Assembly: GCA_001599715.1 (NCBI GenBank) | Contig: BCHU01000008.1 | Coordinates: 806,001-870,000 of the forward strand | Length of the DNA: 64,000 nucleotides | From: Phaeotremella fagi | Taxonomy: Eukaryota; Basidiomycota; Tremellomycetes; Tremellales; Phaeotremellaceae | Direction: 5' to 3' | Part shown: positions 1 through 13,994 of the stretch, piece after piece | Numbering within the stretch: position 1 is the stretch's first letter | Layout: each line of letters begins with the position of its first letter | Program-made: the position numbers and the translations under genes | Notes under the pieces: generated by a model | Databases searched by the model: none | Told to the model about the DNA's origin: nothing | Seen by the model: the letters and a program-made list of their open reading frames with translations, nothing else

Positions 1-1
1 G

Positions 2-632
<631 letters not shown>

Positions 633-851
633 ACGCTTCTATGCCTGCCTTCGCTATGATTGACAATTAGTTTTCACGTAGTAATATTAGTATTGTTTGT
701 TGTATAACCAGATTCCAATTGATCATAATACATGCATCCCATGCCGTCCACCCTCGAAGACAAAATAAAAGGAAAGAAAAAATGAAAAGAAACTAAAATC
801 GATCGATCATCTAAAACGATAGAATCTTTCTAATCCGTTGTTTTCCCTCAT

Positions 852-1854
852 TTAGAATTTGAGTTCGTGGATTTTGTCACCCTTGGATAAACCCCATGGA
901 GTCTTGAGGTATTTAGCCAAGTTGTCGACTTTCTTTACGGCGGCGAGGATTGAAGCGTCAACAGTCTGTAGAGGTGTTAGTTTATCTCTCCAAATTCAAC
1001 GAATCCATGATCCACACTAACCTTTTGCTCAGACTTCTTCTCTTCTGGGAATGCCTTCTTCTTCTCTCCTTCACCGAAGAATTCACCTTCTTTCGTTGAT
1101 TTGGAAGCTTTGGTCTTTGAGAAGTAGGCGTCGTTAACTGATTCAGGAACTGAGACACCTGAAACATCAACCTTGGTTGAGGTAGCGATAACGTAGGCTT
1201 GGGAAACACGACGAAGTGGGACACCGTTAAGTCTGAGTAAGGGGTTAGTACATAAGTGGTAGATATTTATGAAGGAAACTAACTTGAATGGACCGGTAAC
1301 GAGTAAAAGACCAGAGTCGAGTTGTTTAAGGAAAACAACTCTCTTTCCAGAGAATCTACCAGCGAGCAAAATTAAAACGGTTCCTGGAGTGATGGATTGT
1401 CTGAGAACTGTTTTACCGGCGTTCTTTCTTGAGATTTTGGGTTTGGCGACATCCTCTGCTGGGTAGTATTTGGATGCTTTGCTGGTTGGGACTAAACGTT
1501 TCTCTCCGTTGGCTTTTCCACCAACTTTCTTCTCGGTGAAAGCTGGAGTTTCGGGTTTAGCTGGGGCGGTACCAGTCTTCTTTCCTATAGGTTTGTGTGA
1601 GTTGATGTTGGATATTGTCAAGTGTTTAACATCATCCTTCCTAATTCTTCTGACCTGTCGTTGTCGATTCCTTGCCTACTCAATCTTATGATCTAAATCT
1701 CCTTGTTTTCTTCTGAATCCATCCCCTGCGCTTCTCCATCCATACAAATGATCAACAAAAACTTCGACTCACCCTTGAAGAGACCACGTTTAGCTGCAAC
1801 TTGGGATCTGGACAATCTACCAACGTTTGGTGCAAGGGGCGCGGATCTGGCCAT
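852..1854 (-). CDS. RPL6: 60S ribosomal protein L6 (eL6)
   Basis: Component of the large cytosolic ribosomal subunit. Four exons on the minus strand, 1854-1773, 1584-1284, 1232-1022 and 965-852, total 708 nt and give 235 aa. Seen: N-terminus [18 protein letters not shown], the eL6 core [38 protein letters not shown] and a Lys/Glu-rich tail ending [10 protein letters not shown]. The first intron (188 nt) is long for this window, which fits the usual first-intron bias of ribosomal protein genes. The middle intron (51 nt) has no stop in frame, so a naive reading would include it. The start is the first ATG, followed directly by the conserved N-terminus. Head-to-head with the methyltransferase gene, 305 bp away. 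Confidence 0.95.
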
Positions 1855-2159
1855 CTGGAAGTATGAGTCAGATGGGTGAATGGGAGGTATTTAAGTGATA
1901 TGATTGTACTCACTTTTGATATATCCTACGAAAAGTTTAATGGATACAGAAAATGTTAGTTTCAATCCTGTTAGAGGTATTGAAGATTGGAGACGAGCGG
2001 TGAATTACGGGATTATGAATTGCAGAAGTAGGGAATGGAGGTGTGGCGGTGTTTTTGCTCGGAGTTAACAAGTGCTTTTAATCACCGACTAGCACGATCA
2101 TTCAAGCTGCCACTTTCATGTTTTTACCTCTAATCTAATCTTATCATCCTTCACCTACC
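1855..2159. promoter_or_regulatory. Divergent RPL6 / methyltransferase promoter region
   Basis: Short intergenic space between two divergent starts. It must hold both promoters. I see no gene and no motif I would name with confidence. Confidence 0.5.
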
Positions 2160-3134
2160 ATGTCCGATCCCAACTTCCCACCTAATCTAGATATAAGACC
2201 ATTGAACGTAGAAGATGATAATCAAGATTCATGGCAACAAAAAGATGGTATAGCGAAATACGGAATAGCAGGGAGGGTATGGTAAGTCCCTCTCCTCTCC
2301 TTGTCGTTTCAAATCTAACCAAAACAAAATAGGGAAGCAGCCAAACCATTATTGAAATATCTCACCCCAAACTCAAAATTCGATCCCCAATGTACGATAT
2401 TCACATGTCCAACTCCACCGAGAATAATAGAATTGGGTTCAGGTCAATCGGTACCTACACTACATCTGGCTTCTGAACTTGATTCGGGTTCTTTGATTGT
2501 TTTGACGGATTTACCAAACGTTATTCCACTTTGTGAACAGAGTATTGAAACTTGGAAACGGGGATTGAATGATGGAGAAAAGTGTGCGAAGGTGTTGGCT
2601 AGACCTTTAGCTTGGGGGGAGAGCGTTGATCATTTGCGGGAATTTGGAGAATGGACTCATATATTGATGTGTGATTTGGTGAGGTCTCCAGAATGACGTT
2701 ATCTAAGCTGCAAGCTGATAAACTGAAGGTCTACTTCCCTCACCTTTATCCGCCTCTATTGATCACTCTTCTACAGCTCACCGAACCCAATGAGCTAATC
2801 GAAGAAGAAACTTTCGGTCCAGAAATCATCCTCTCCTGTAGGTAGTCATCCCAAACCAAACCTCCTATACTCCTAACTAACAGACACAACAGATAAATCA
2901 CGTACGCTATCATTAGAAGAATCATTCTTTCACTCCTTCTCACTATATTTCAAATGTACACCAGTCATAAGCGAAGAAAGAGAGGTGAGGATATACATAT
3001 GTAAAAGATGGCGTGTAACCTCAGATTGGATTTTACCTGATATCAAGAATGTCATGAACGGTGGGAAAGGTGTAGTCAGAGGAAGAGATTTTGGGTTGGT
3101 CGATGAATTGTTTGCAGAGCTTGAATGGGATTAG
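2160..3134 (+). CDS. Methyltransf_16-family putative protein-lysine methyltransferase
   Basis: Likely S-adenosylmethionine-dependent methyltransferase of the METTL21/Efm group, whose members methylate lysines on translation factors or chaperones. Exons 2160-2281, 2333-2678, 2729-2837 and 2893-3134 give 272 aa. Seen: motif I IIELGSGQSVPTLHLAS, motif II SLIVLTDLPNV, and the family's post-motif CDLVYFPHLYPPLL (a D-x-x-Y core after strand 4). The start ATG is followed by MSDPNFPPNLDIRPLN and a GRVWEAAKPLL segment that matches the G-x-x-W-E-A-A/S entry of the family. The substrate cannot be told from the sequence. An arginine or nicotinamide methyltransferase activity cannot be excluded. Confidence 0.8.
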
Positions 3135-3377
3135 GATGAGGTTGGAGTTGAATTATACCCAGCATCAGATACATTTTTAAATATAAGTTGTACATCTAAT
3201 TAATCTTTCTATGTAATTTTATTATTCCTCTTCTTCCAATCCCTCCTCATTCCTAAAAGGGATACCACCTCGTCATGAAAATCAAATCGTCTCGTCAGAT
3301 ACTAGTAATATTCAGGTATAAAGATGCTTGGTACAACACGAAAATCCTATTTCTTTCCTTTTAAGTTTTAATTTTAG

Positions 3378-4904
3378 CTACAAAAAATATTCGATTGCCT
3401 AAAGGACAACCAGATTAGATATAGTTTCTCAATGAACAAGCTGGATTGCACCCACCTTGACCTGTTGAAATAATTGTTGACCAGGTCCATCCCTTTCATT
3501 CTCCGGAGCAGCTTCGAAAACGTTGAAATATCTTTGACCACCCGGTGAAACTTCTAATATACTTGCCATGTTTCCGCATCTAGTGCAGGATTGAGTATGA
3601 CGTTTCTGACAGAAGGAGGGATGATTACTTACCTATAACAATAATTTGGTGCTGACCAAACTGTCGATAATTGATCATCGTAAAGCACGGAATAACCTTC
3701 CATACATAATTGATGAGCTCGGAGTACATGATTCATCCCGTTGAGCGATAAGAATTTTTTAACGATAGCACCACCAAAAGTATATCCCGCACCCCTAAAT
3801 AGCAAATGTAACATTTCAGTTGAATTTAAGCAAGATAAACCAGAAAACTGGACTGACCTCGGACTAATAGCGAAATCTTCTTTTTCAGGATCAGGATCTG
3901 ACCATACTAAATCAGCCATTGGACCTTCATGAGGGATTTCCTTGAATCTATCGATGATCTTGATTTGATCAATGTGATGGACAGACGGTGATAAACCTCC
4001 GTGAACACAGAATATCGCGTCGTCGATCACCACGGATAACGTTAGGAAATCGAACATGTCGGTGAAATAATGCCAGACGTTGGGTGAACCGTATTTCCTC
4101 GTACATTCTAGATAGAATCCGTAAGTCTGTCGTGGGGTTAGTGACTTCATTCATTGATTTTGATTTTGAGGTATGATCATAATCCATGTTTTACACCATT
4201 TGAGCATCAGATTTCCGTTCTCTCGTATCTGCACTCTTTGAACGGTTCCTTCTAGATCAGGTCTAGAGTATACCTCAACAAAGAGCACAGACCATTCTGC
4301 ATTGATTGGATTATTTATCCAACCTCAGAGTCCTCTTTTGAATTTATCATCACGCGCTTGTAGTGGTTCAGGCATGACTGTTCCGTCAAGGAATGTCGAT
4401 GACCACCTTAAATGGTCTCTTGTAGTTGACGGATTCCAACGTCGAACCCAAATCCAAAACGAAGATCTTCAACCAAAATACCACTCACTTGAGTAACAGC
4501 TCTCGACTCGTGATTCCCTCTAATCAACTGAATTCGTTCAGGATACCGTAATTTCAAACAAGTAAGCAAAGAGATAGTTTCAACAGAATGTAAACCTCTA
4601 TCGACGTAATCGCCTAAACCAAATCAGTTAAAAATTCAAAACCAAAAAACACCTTTCTTGACCCACCCAAAAAAAGATAATTGGTATGAGGAGCACTCCC
4701 ACCTATCCTGAAGATCTCTATTAAATCGTGGAATTGACCATGGATATCACCGACGACGGTAACTGGAGAAGAGACGTGGACGACGTTGGATTCTCTCATG
4801 AGAACTTCTTTGGTTTTCTCGCATATTTCACGGAGGAGGGCTTCGCCGAGTAATTGTTTGTCTCGGAGACGGGCTATACAGGCGTCTAGATCGAAGGGAG
4901 CCAT
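3378..4904 (-). CDS. PPG1: PP2A-family Ser/Thr phosphatase, Ppg1-like catalytic subunit
   Basis: Metallophosphatase of the PPP family. Seen in order: [63 protein letters not shown] and [13 protein letters not shown], so all metal and phosphate ligands are present. [19 protein letters not shown] and the NYCYRCGN context resemble yeast Ppg1 more than PP2A, PP4 or PP6. The canonical C-terminal tail EYFL (leucine carboxymethylation site) lies in a 21-nt last exon (3398-3378) behind a 57-nt intron (3455-3399). Reading through that intron gives a different tail and an earlier stop at 3431-3429. Yeast Ppg1 acts in glycogen accumulation and with the Far complex. That role here is inference. Divergent with HAP3. 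Confidence 0.85.
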
Positions 4905-5100
4905 TCATGGGGTTGGGGTGAGGGTGGAAGTGGGTGTTGGGGGTGGTGGTATGGTTGTTGTTGTTCTGTAGACCGCAGTATATGTTGTAAGCAACACTCG
5001 CTCGAGGATCATCGTTGTAATTCTACACGTCATTAATTGTTGATGCAATAAATAAGCTTACACTTAACAGCATCATCTTATCCTGTTACTATCCACAACA

Positions 5101-5841
5101 ATGTCAGACCCCAACATCCCCCAACTCCCAAATCTAGCTCCAAGCGGTTCTGACATCCCCTACAAAATCCAAATAGGTAACGGAAATTCCAGCAGCACAA
5201 CCTCAGGTCTACCCTTCACAGAAGCGCAAGTAGAAGAATACAGAGAACAAGATAGATGGTTACCTGTAAGACTTGATCTTTTGTAAATGCATCAATGGAA
5301 AGAATGGTACTGATCACGATCATAACGATAGATCGCTAACGTTGCTAGAATAATGAAAAATTCATTACCAGCCTCAGCGAAAGTTTCCAAAGAAGCTAAA
5401 GAATGCGTTCAAGAATGTTGTTCAGAGTTTATCTCTTTCATCGTACGTCCTCACCTAATTCAAATTTGAACGTCATACTGATATAAGTCTTACTGGACAG
5501 ACATCGGAGGCAGCTGAAAAATGTCTGAACGAGAAAAGAAAAACTATTAATGGAGAGGATATATTGACATCGATGCGGACGTTGGGTTTCGACAATTACG
5601 AAGGAGTTTTGAAAATCTATTTAGCGAAATATCGGGAGGTAGGTGAAATCCAAGCTGAAAAACTCGGAGCGAGATGCTGATGTTTTTGGGATAGCACGCC
5701 AATTCACAGACTAAACAGAAACATGCTCAGGTTGACGATGAGAACGGTGACGACGATGATGAGAGGAAAATCAAGAAAATGAAATCTACCGGTGGGAGGG
5801 GTAGACGGAAGAAGGAGGTCGTGGATGAAGGTGGTGATTAG
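5101..5841 (+). CDS. HAP3: CCAAT-binding complex subunit HAP3 / NF-YB
   Basis: Histone-fold subunit of the heterotrimeric CCAAT-binding factor, which controls respiration, iron and redox genes in fungi. Exons 5101-5265, 5332-5442, 5501-5638 and 5695-5841 give 186 aa. Seen: [60 protein letters not shown] and [19 protein letters not shown], which is the complete NF-YB/HAP3 histone fold with its DNA-contacting [11 protein letters not shown]. The first intron cuts exactly inside that motif, between LP and IANV. The tail is acidic then basic and ends [16 protein letters not shown]. The 3' end faces LTN1 with only about 100 bp between stops. Confidence 0.95.
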
Positions 5842-5945
5842 TATTAGCATTAAACGTATAACCGAAATCATTACATCTGTTGTTGTATACTATGTATGTG
5901 AAAAAAGATTATAATAGCTACAAGATGATCCGTCCCCGATGCCAT

Positions 5946-8900
5946 CTAGAACAGAGATCTACAAAGTGGACAACTTGAAGAATGGGAAGAATTGAACCAT
6001 TTGAATAAACAACTAGCGTGGAAACGGTTCTTACACGTCCTGCAAGGTTTAGTTGGGAGTGTCCGATCGGTCAACGAGATAATCCTGTCGTCATGTCAGT
6101 TACATTCAGCCAGAGTGAGAGCAGACATACGAGTAACAGATGGCACATTCGACCACACCTTCGAAATGCAGAGAAACGTTTTTCTTGAATACTGTCAAAG
6201 CCTCCAAAATCAATCCGTTCTATCACAATCAGTCTTCTGTCATTCCGAAAAAGAAAAAAACCCACTCTAGAAGTAATAGTCTGTTGAACAGACATCAACC
6301 AACCCCTCCATTTATTTTCAGGTACCCCAACCCTCCGTAAATCTCTAACATCAACACTCCTCAACGGGAACTCTGCCGGTAACTTGATAGAAATCTCCAT
6401 AGGCTGCTCATCAACCACATAACTAGCTATCGTTTCTGCTCCCCCAACTCCACCTCCGAACGTACTACCCCCGCCAGAGATGATTTTGATATTCAATCCT
6501 TCTTGGGTTAGGGTGTTCATCGAAGACGTTTGACGCAGGGTGGCAAGTTCTTGATTTATTATTGTTGGTGAGTAATTTTTAGAGACGTAGGTTAAGAGCG
6601 AGAGGGAGAGTTGACGGTCTTTGAGGGATTCGTAGTATGTCCGCATTGCTGTTGGAATGGTGACTAGCGTTCTGTAGAACAGATGGGAAGCTAGTGGAAC
6701 TAGATCTGTTAAATCTTCGGGAAGGAGGACTGGATGATTAGCGAATTGACCAACTTTTTACTCACGATCAGGATAGAATTCATCAACAGCATAATTGCTA
6801 GCTGGGAAATTCCATGCTCCCATCTCTGAAATACCGAGCATAGCGAAGAGCATAGGTAACAAAGATTCATTGATCAATTTCCCAGAAGTTAATTGATCGA
6901 GATAAGCCCAACGAAGTGTTGTCGACTAGATACGTCAGTGTCGTCCTACGTGGCTAACTGTATTACTCACTGCGTCCTCGAAATGATCTAAAATAGCTAA
7001 CCAAGATAAAAGTTGTCCGAGAATCTAAAAAGATGATCAGTCTCGTTTGGAGCCCACGTAGGAAACATACCATGTCAACACTCCCACCCGTCCAATCCAT
7101 CCCTCGTCCAACCCCAACGATCTCAACTAGTTCATTCGGTAAACTAACCCCATCAGATTGCCCATCCTCAGTGAGAGAAGCTTCAACTTGAAGAACCAAA
7201 GCTAAAGTGTTCTGACGAATGACAGTGCTAAGTATTCGATACGCGGCACATTGAATGGTCGACGATGAAGATAGTCGGATCAGATTACACAACTGTCATC
7301 AGCGCTGCCAGAAAGTCAAAACGTACCTCAGTAACACTAGCTGTAACTAACAAACTTTCTGGGATATCTTGGATCAAATCCAGGATGAGATTCTGAATCA
7401 TCTGTAGTGGTATCGAATTGGCTATTATTGTCAGTCCAAACACCAAGCACGACCTACCATTTCTACACTGCAAGAACAGCTTCAAAACCAAGCCTAAATG
7501 AATATCTCTAGACGTCCAAGCGGCTCTCAAAATTTTGTTCGAAGCGCAAAGTTCCCTAACTTGTTGCAGTAAAGCTAAAGAATGATATAACAATCCATGA
7601 GTAGTGATGTCATCAACAGTCGATGCCTATAAAGATCAGTTCACTCCCAGAATCAAAGTCAGAACATACCTCTAACCCATTCTCGATCAAATCAAAGATA
7701 GAATCCCAATGACCACCCATAACGTCCTGAACAACAGGCGCTATTTCCTTGTACAATTCCAAAACTCTAATTTCTAAATCTTCAGGGAAATCATCAGAAT
7801 CATCACTCATCAACCAAGTTCCCAAATGCTTTAGAACAAAGATGGCACGTTGTTGAGGGATGAATAACGCAGCTGCGTCCTGTGGTGGTGCGGATTCTTT
7901 CAATAGTCTGATCGAGGTTATACCGTTAACGTGGACTTTGGAGGTGGGGATTGTTGTTATCAAGTTGGCTAATCTGTTTTGGGCTGTTGAGAAAGCTTTA
8001 GATTCGAGTAGTAGGGGTTTGATGGCTGATATAATTGAGATTGATAATGCAGGTACTGAATGTCAGCATTAGCTCAAAGCGTTACTCACGTCTGTCAACC
8101 AAAGTCATAGCATAAGCCAACCAAATTTCAGCCTCGACTTCACCAGCTCCAATCTGTCTAAGACATCTTCCTAAAATATCCCTAAAAACACGAGCAGGAA
8201 CATCGGAACCCTTAATCAGATCTTTCAACGAAACCAATAAACTCTGCAGGAAATCGCCATTCGTGGATGATTTCAATAATCCAACGGTTTGATTATGCCA
8301 CTCTGTCCCAACGTCATCAAGAGAGGCGAGTGAATACGACAGCACACCTTCGGTGTCTCTGACCACGTCGCGGAGATAGGATACATCAATTGCCGAGTAG
8401 AAACCTCTTGATCCGCCTGGAACTGATATACCGTCTTGAGCTAGTGTCATGGCTTGAAGAACGATTTGTAGATATTCAGGATGGGTTTGAACAAGTTTTC
8501 GATCCGATCGTAAAAGATACAAGATTGCTGAACAATATCTAGCTGTTTTTGATCGACCGATGTTATCATATTTCGATGAACTGGAGGTAGACGAGAAGGA
8601 TTCGTTGTATGGGACCAAGGAATCTATGATTGGAAGTGAAGGGTGAGGTGGGAGAGAGGTGTGTTCATTGATTTGTATTGAAATTTCTGAACTTTCTGGG
8701 ATTATTTTGGATGATAATTCTGAAATTGATAATCGAGTGGTAGCTGTAGCCGCGTCCAGAAGGATAGTGGGGCTACGAAGATCAGCACGTCAACCAGAAT
8801 TTCACTCACTCGACAACACAATCGACTCTTCCTACGTAACCAGCTAAGCTTTCTAGAATCATGCTGATCAAGCCGTCATGATCCTGAGTAGAAAGTTTAT

Positions 8901-11891
8901 CCGTACTTTCCCAAATATGCGTGCAAGCTTTCGTAGCGGAAACTCCAGTGACTCTAGGTAGAACATGAACCAAGTAGTAAACAGCTATCAAAGCGTGAGA
9001 ATAGATCTCCGATTGATAGATCTCGTCGATGTGTGATTCAGCATATGAAGATAGAATCTCTAGCGAGGACGCAATGGGGATATCTGAATCTGAAGACGAT
9101 AATGATTCTTTAACCGAGTCATCAATTTTTGTCGTCACCAATGCTAGAACTGTATGAACAGCGTCTGAAGAAATGTGTTCTAAGTAGATTAGTAAGATCC
9201 ATTCTGACAACGCTTCACTCACTCGATCCGATAGCCGTAGCAGCCACTCGTGTAGCTTCGACTGAATCACCACTCAAAGCAGCTTCAGTAGCCTCCACAG
9301 CGATCCTATCATAACACCCATCAACCAACAACGAATCATCACCAGCCAGAAGCAAAACGTTGGTTATACCGAATCTAGCCTCTTGAGGTGTAAGTGATAA
9401 ATCCAACAAAGTCCATAAAGACTGTGTAACAGAGTTTCGAAGTTCAACATCGACCACTGAAGTGATGGAGGAGAGGAATGAGATGAACAGTAAAGGCGAG
9501 AGTTCTGTTGCAAGCATGTTTATATGTGAAATGACGATGTTGATGAGGTTCTGCCAGTCAGTCTGCTGTCGTAACAAGAACTTACCGCTTGAGCAGCCTT
9601 GTCCACAGATTCTGGATAAGTTTTCAATATCTCCACCAAAGATTCAACGTAAACCACAGATTCTTTCTCGTCTATCAAAACCTTCTCCAGACTAGAGATA
9701 CATCCATTAACAATAACTCTGATGATCCCGTCAACCCCCCTAACAAGCGTCTCATGTGACACAGTTCCCTTGAGAGCCGAAATAACCCCAGGTATCCTCG
9801 GTAAAATCGATTTAACATCGGTATCAACAGGGAAGCAAGACTCCAAAATTGTCGATTCCATAATAGGAAACAATTCGTTGATCAACCCTTCATTAATCCC
9901 AGCAACCCTTTCGAGCGAAGTTCCAAACATGACAGCTTCTTTCTCGACATTCTCTCCAGTTCTCATTCCACGTCGACCAAAAGCTTTCCCACCCATTGAC
10001 AAAACTCCTTCTTTCCATATTCTCAAACCAATTTGTTCACGAATCAAGTAGAGACTAGTGGACGATGTGGAGATGTCGGAATTCGATTTACCTATGAGAT
10101 AGGTGACGCAGTCTATGGCCGATTGGAGGAAGGCTTGGAAAGCTGATGGTGTTCCTGGGAAGGCGTGGGTTGAGAGGATGTGGGTATCGGACGGTGACCA
10201 TAGATGGGAGAGGAAGTTGTCAAGTGGTAAAGATGGTTCTGTCAAGGGTAGGAGGTCTGATGGGATGGTCGAGACTATGACCACAAGTAATGGGTAGGTC
10301 AAATGTGGAACGGAAGGACAGATTGTGGCGATGAATTCTAGAAAGTCGGAGTAGGACGTCGATGTCGAGGTTTCCGAATCAGGCTCCTCGTCGTCTTTGT
10401 CGTCAATCTCTTCTTCCTCGTCTGAGCCATCTGATCCATCGTCAGCAGTCTCCGTGGGTCGTCTCTTCATAACCTCTGCGGCGATAGCCCAACTATTTCG
10501 GAATTCTACATATTAGTATTCCGCCGAGGAAACAAACGTACTACTCAAGAATTTGACGACAGCTGAACCTGCCGTCTCCCACACTACCGTCTCCTTCTCC
10601 GACCAACAACTACTCAACACCGCCACTGAAATCAATTCAAGAAGATTATCCACAATTGCAGAGGGGTACGAATCGATGAGCGTCAATAAAAGAGAATAAG
10701 CAGCTCTACGAACGGCGGGTTGAGCGTATCCCAAGGAAGTAGACGGTTCCACCGAAAAGCGGCCCGATATAGAAGCCGATTCTAAAGACGAGAGTGATGT
10801 CCATAACAATGGACTTTTGAGCAAGACCAATATTTCCTCTGGAAGCGATTCCTTCACACCATCACTTAATCTCTGTATCAACCAGGACAACCCAATCAGC
10901 CCGGCTACCCTATATCTAGCCCATCTTTCACTTTCCAATTCTTCTTCCTCCGGAGCCGGCGTGGACTGAGTCGTGACAAGTGATGACGGTCTGGCCTTGT
11001 TGGCTTTGGCCAAAACTCTGGCAGAAGGTGCTGGAGACGAAGTGCCAGATGTTGGAATAGCTACTGGAGCGGGATGGATATCTTCGTGTAAAGATGTTGG
11101 ATCTATTATGGATAATTGGAGGTATTCTACCAAAGACGGTATGAGGGGTGTTAGATCGATTTTAGTCGGTGATTCTCCGAAGGCCGTCGACTCTGACCAC
11201 ACTCTGATACCTGCTCCTCCAGCTCGGCGGCCCTCTTCCAAGGCAGCTACTAACCACGATCCAAGGATATCACGATTTTGTGTACCAGGCAAGAGTGAAA
11301 GTGAAATGGTGTCAAGAATAGATGATCGTATCGAGTCAATAGACAGCAGTTCGTTGTGCAGCTGTAAAGCTGTACTTCGATGGAAAGGTGATTGAAGCAA
11401 ACTTGCTAAATTGTGCATCTGACATTAGTCCACATACGAAAACCAAAACTCACCCAAACAGGTACCGAAGCTAACAAAGCAAGTTCTTTAACCTCCCTTT
11501 CAACCTCCTCCTCCTCACTCAACCCAGTTTTACCAACAAAACCAACCCATCCTTCACGCAACTCCTCCAACCCTTTCCTTCGAGTGATATCATCTTTCTT
11601 CCCCAATCGTCGTAACACAACCACCAGATCGGCAGGTAAACTCCTAGCTAATCCTTGACCATCCAGTGGATCCGGTATAGGTGGAGCTGGAGGTTTAGGT
11701 GGTGGAATGTATTGTTTGATTTTTGGTAAAGCCTTCTTTTGGGCCTTACTCAATTTCTGACCTCGCTGTTTTTTGGTTTGGTTGGGTTGAGGAGGTTGGT
11801 CGTCACCTTCTTCGTTCACTTTTTTTGCGTGCTTCTTTCTTGTGTTTGATGAGGCTGAGGATTTACCTCCTTTCACTCCTGGTCTGACCAT
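5946..11891 (-). CDS. LTN1: Listerin, RING E3 ligase of ribosome quality control
   Basis: Ubiquitin ligase that tags nascent chains stalled on 60S subunits. About 1,750 aa over many exons. Seen: N-terminus from ATG 11891 with a basic run, then [19 protein letters not shown] and [15 protein letters not shown], which is the Listerin N-terminal signature. A long helical HEAT-type middle follows. The C-terminal part has [34 protein letters not shown] and a RING domain, ECAICYS with [17 protein letters not shown] and CPLCRS, stop 5948-5946. The RING is split by two introns; the acceptor before NGLILEAL restores the frame that otherwise hits stops. Acidic low-complexity stretch near 10,370-10,440. 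Size and end motifs match Ltn1 (yeast 1,562, human about 1,770 aa). Confidence 0.95.
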
Positions 11892-12630
11892 GGTGGGAGT
11901 TGAGATAGTATTGAGGTTTATGTCTTGAGTTCTGACTGATGTTCTACGATTCTCCAGCTTCGAGCGTCATTTGTCATGATATGACGTGGAATTTCAATGA
12001 GCATTCTCAGGTGGACTCGGAATCAACTTTATCAAAAATGAATGTTTGTTTGGTAACGTAAGTTACGTAAGATCAACAACAACTTGACCCTCAAATTCCG
12101 GGGTTGGTGCTGAAAAACAAAGAAAAAGAGAAGGAAAAAAGAGCTGACGAGATATCTATGAGTAAACTTGAAGGCAATGCATGCATGCATCGATAAGATC
12201 ATAGAGCAGTAAGTAGAAATAGGACTGTATCTGCTTGTTGTGAGGACTGACCATGGGTTGACTAGCTCGTTTCAACTGTAATTTAGTGTGTCTAGCGGTG
12301 TGCCCCTTTGTTTAGCGTGTTGTCAACGTTGCGTATTGAGTTTAATTAATTCATCTTCAACTTCATCTACATCTTCAACTTCACCGTGCACCTACTTCCT
12401 TTTAATTCGATTCTTTCTCTCATATCGTATCAATAAGTCACACAACATACTCGTACACAAGTCACTCTTTACATCAACGATCATTTTACACCAAATACGC
12501 ACAGGTCTCACAACAACAACAACTTCACTTTACGCCAAGGCGTTACAACCCAGTCCCAGTTGATATCTAAACACCCCCTAATCCCATTATCCATCATTTC
12601 AAACATTCAACCAACACAAATATCCCCACC
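11892..12630. other. Intergenic region with divergent promoters
   Basis: 739 bp between divergent LTN1 and the membrane-protein gene. It holds an alternating ATGC run around 12,177-12,192 and a pyrimidine-rich, CTTCAACTTCATC-like stretch at 12,345-12,390, probably the 5' leader of the downstream gene. The open frame at 12,288-12,563 has no protein-like features. Confidence 0.5.
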
Positions 12631-13994
12631 ATGCATACAAAGATCGCATCATTGGCTATCCTGTTATCCCTATCATTAACCACAGCAGTCAACCATGGTA
12701 ACAGATTTGCACCAGCGCATCAAAGGAATAAAGCTAGATCACCAGCGACTGATCTTTTAGGGGGGTTATTAGGTGGTGAAGTAAGTTTATTGTTTGACTT
12801 CATGACGGATTCGTTGTTGAACATCCTCTAGACGTCTTCAGTTGGTGCTTCATCTACATCTGTAGTTGCTTCAGTCACTTCTAAACCTGTTTCCTCGTCC
12901 TCTTCTACCGTGTCTGGCTCGAGTTCTATTTCGGGTGTCAGTGGAAGCTCAGCTATCAATGGTAGTAAGTGCTATCTATCAGTTATTGCGTTTATCTAAC
13001 TTTCATCAGCTGGATCAAGCTCATCGACTGGATCGAGTAGTTTATCCACCATTTCATCTTCTGCTATTTCAACAACTTCTTCTTCAACACCAACGACTCC
13101 TTCTGTAGCACCGTGAGTGTCTTCAATATATATGCAGAACCCAACTAACCTATAACAGAGCAACCTCAGTAGTCACAGACGCAGCTGGTCAAACGTCAAT
13201 CATAACTCTAGTCTACACTCAAGCAGTCGCACCATCCTCATCAGCAAGTTCAGCATCAGACAACAGCAATCCAACCACTAGTACAATTTCAACACCAGCT
13301 ATCATTGGTATAGCCGTTGGTGTGGGTGCTGTAGTTTTCAGTTTAATCGGATGTGCGATCTGGAGAATGAAGAAAAGAGGTGGTGATCAAGATGAAGCTA
13401 TTCGATGGTGAGTGGATTTAATGTTCCAAGACTAATTTCTAGGCCTGAACTTAATCGACACGGTGATTCAAATGCTCAACATGCTTTACCTGCACGAAGA
13501 ACTGGTCAACATGGGTTCGAAACGAATCCATTGGTAAGTCAACACCATCTCTTTTGGACCATCAACTAACCTATCCATAGGAGAGATCATTGTCCATAGC
13601 ATCCTCATACCACTCGCCTTCAGGCTTAGGACCCAACTCCGCAGTTCCAATGGCATTGAATGGATCATCTTTCGGAGCAGCATCGTCAGTTGAGGATTAT
13701 GACGAGAAGCAATTCCAACAACACGCACCAACCGAATATGATTATGACGATTCAGTGCATCATCTCCAAGTCGGTTCACCAACTCATGGTATGGGTGAAA
13801 CCGTAAACGGTACTTTTGGTATTACACATTCACAATCGCATTTACATGGTAACGACGATTTCGATTACAGTCATGGAAATGGACATTACGACGACGATTA
13901 TACATCTTTCCCACCGATGGTTCAAGTTTCTCAAACCGTCTCAAACGGTGGTCCAGGTGGTAACGTTGGTCATGGGTATTCCAACAATTACTGA
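12631..13994 (+). CDS. Ser/Thr-rich single-pass membrane protein, sensor-like
   Basis: Secretory-pathway membrane protein of unknown function. Seen: signal peptide MHTKIASLAILLSLSLTTAV, a Ser/Thr-rich ectodomain (likely O-mannosylated), a transmembrane segment AIIGIAVGVGAVVFSLIGCA followed by WRMKKRGG, and a cytosolic tail of about 200 aa rich in Gly, His, Asp and Tyr that ends GGNVGHGYSNNY. At least five small introns (for example 12781-12831), each joining in frame. The layout matches fungal Mid2/Wsc-type wall sensors or Axl2-like proteins, but no WSC or cadherin domain is visible, so only the topology is claimed. The stop TGA is at 13992-13994. Confidence 0.75.

Noticed and set aside
9722..10051. 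109-aa + strand frame inside Listerin
   Set aside because: Antisense shadow of LTN1 coding sequence; the same holds for other + frames between 5,992 and 11,658.
12288..12563. 91-aa Ser/Thr-rich frame upstream of the membrane-protein gene
   Set aside because: Derived from a CTTCAACTTCATC-like simple repeat in what looks like a 5' leader.
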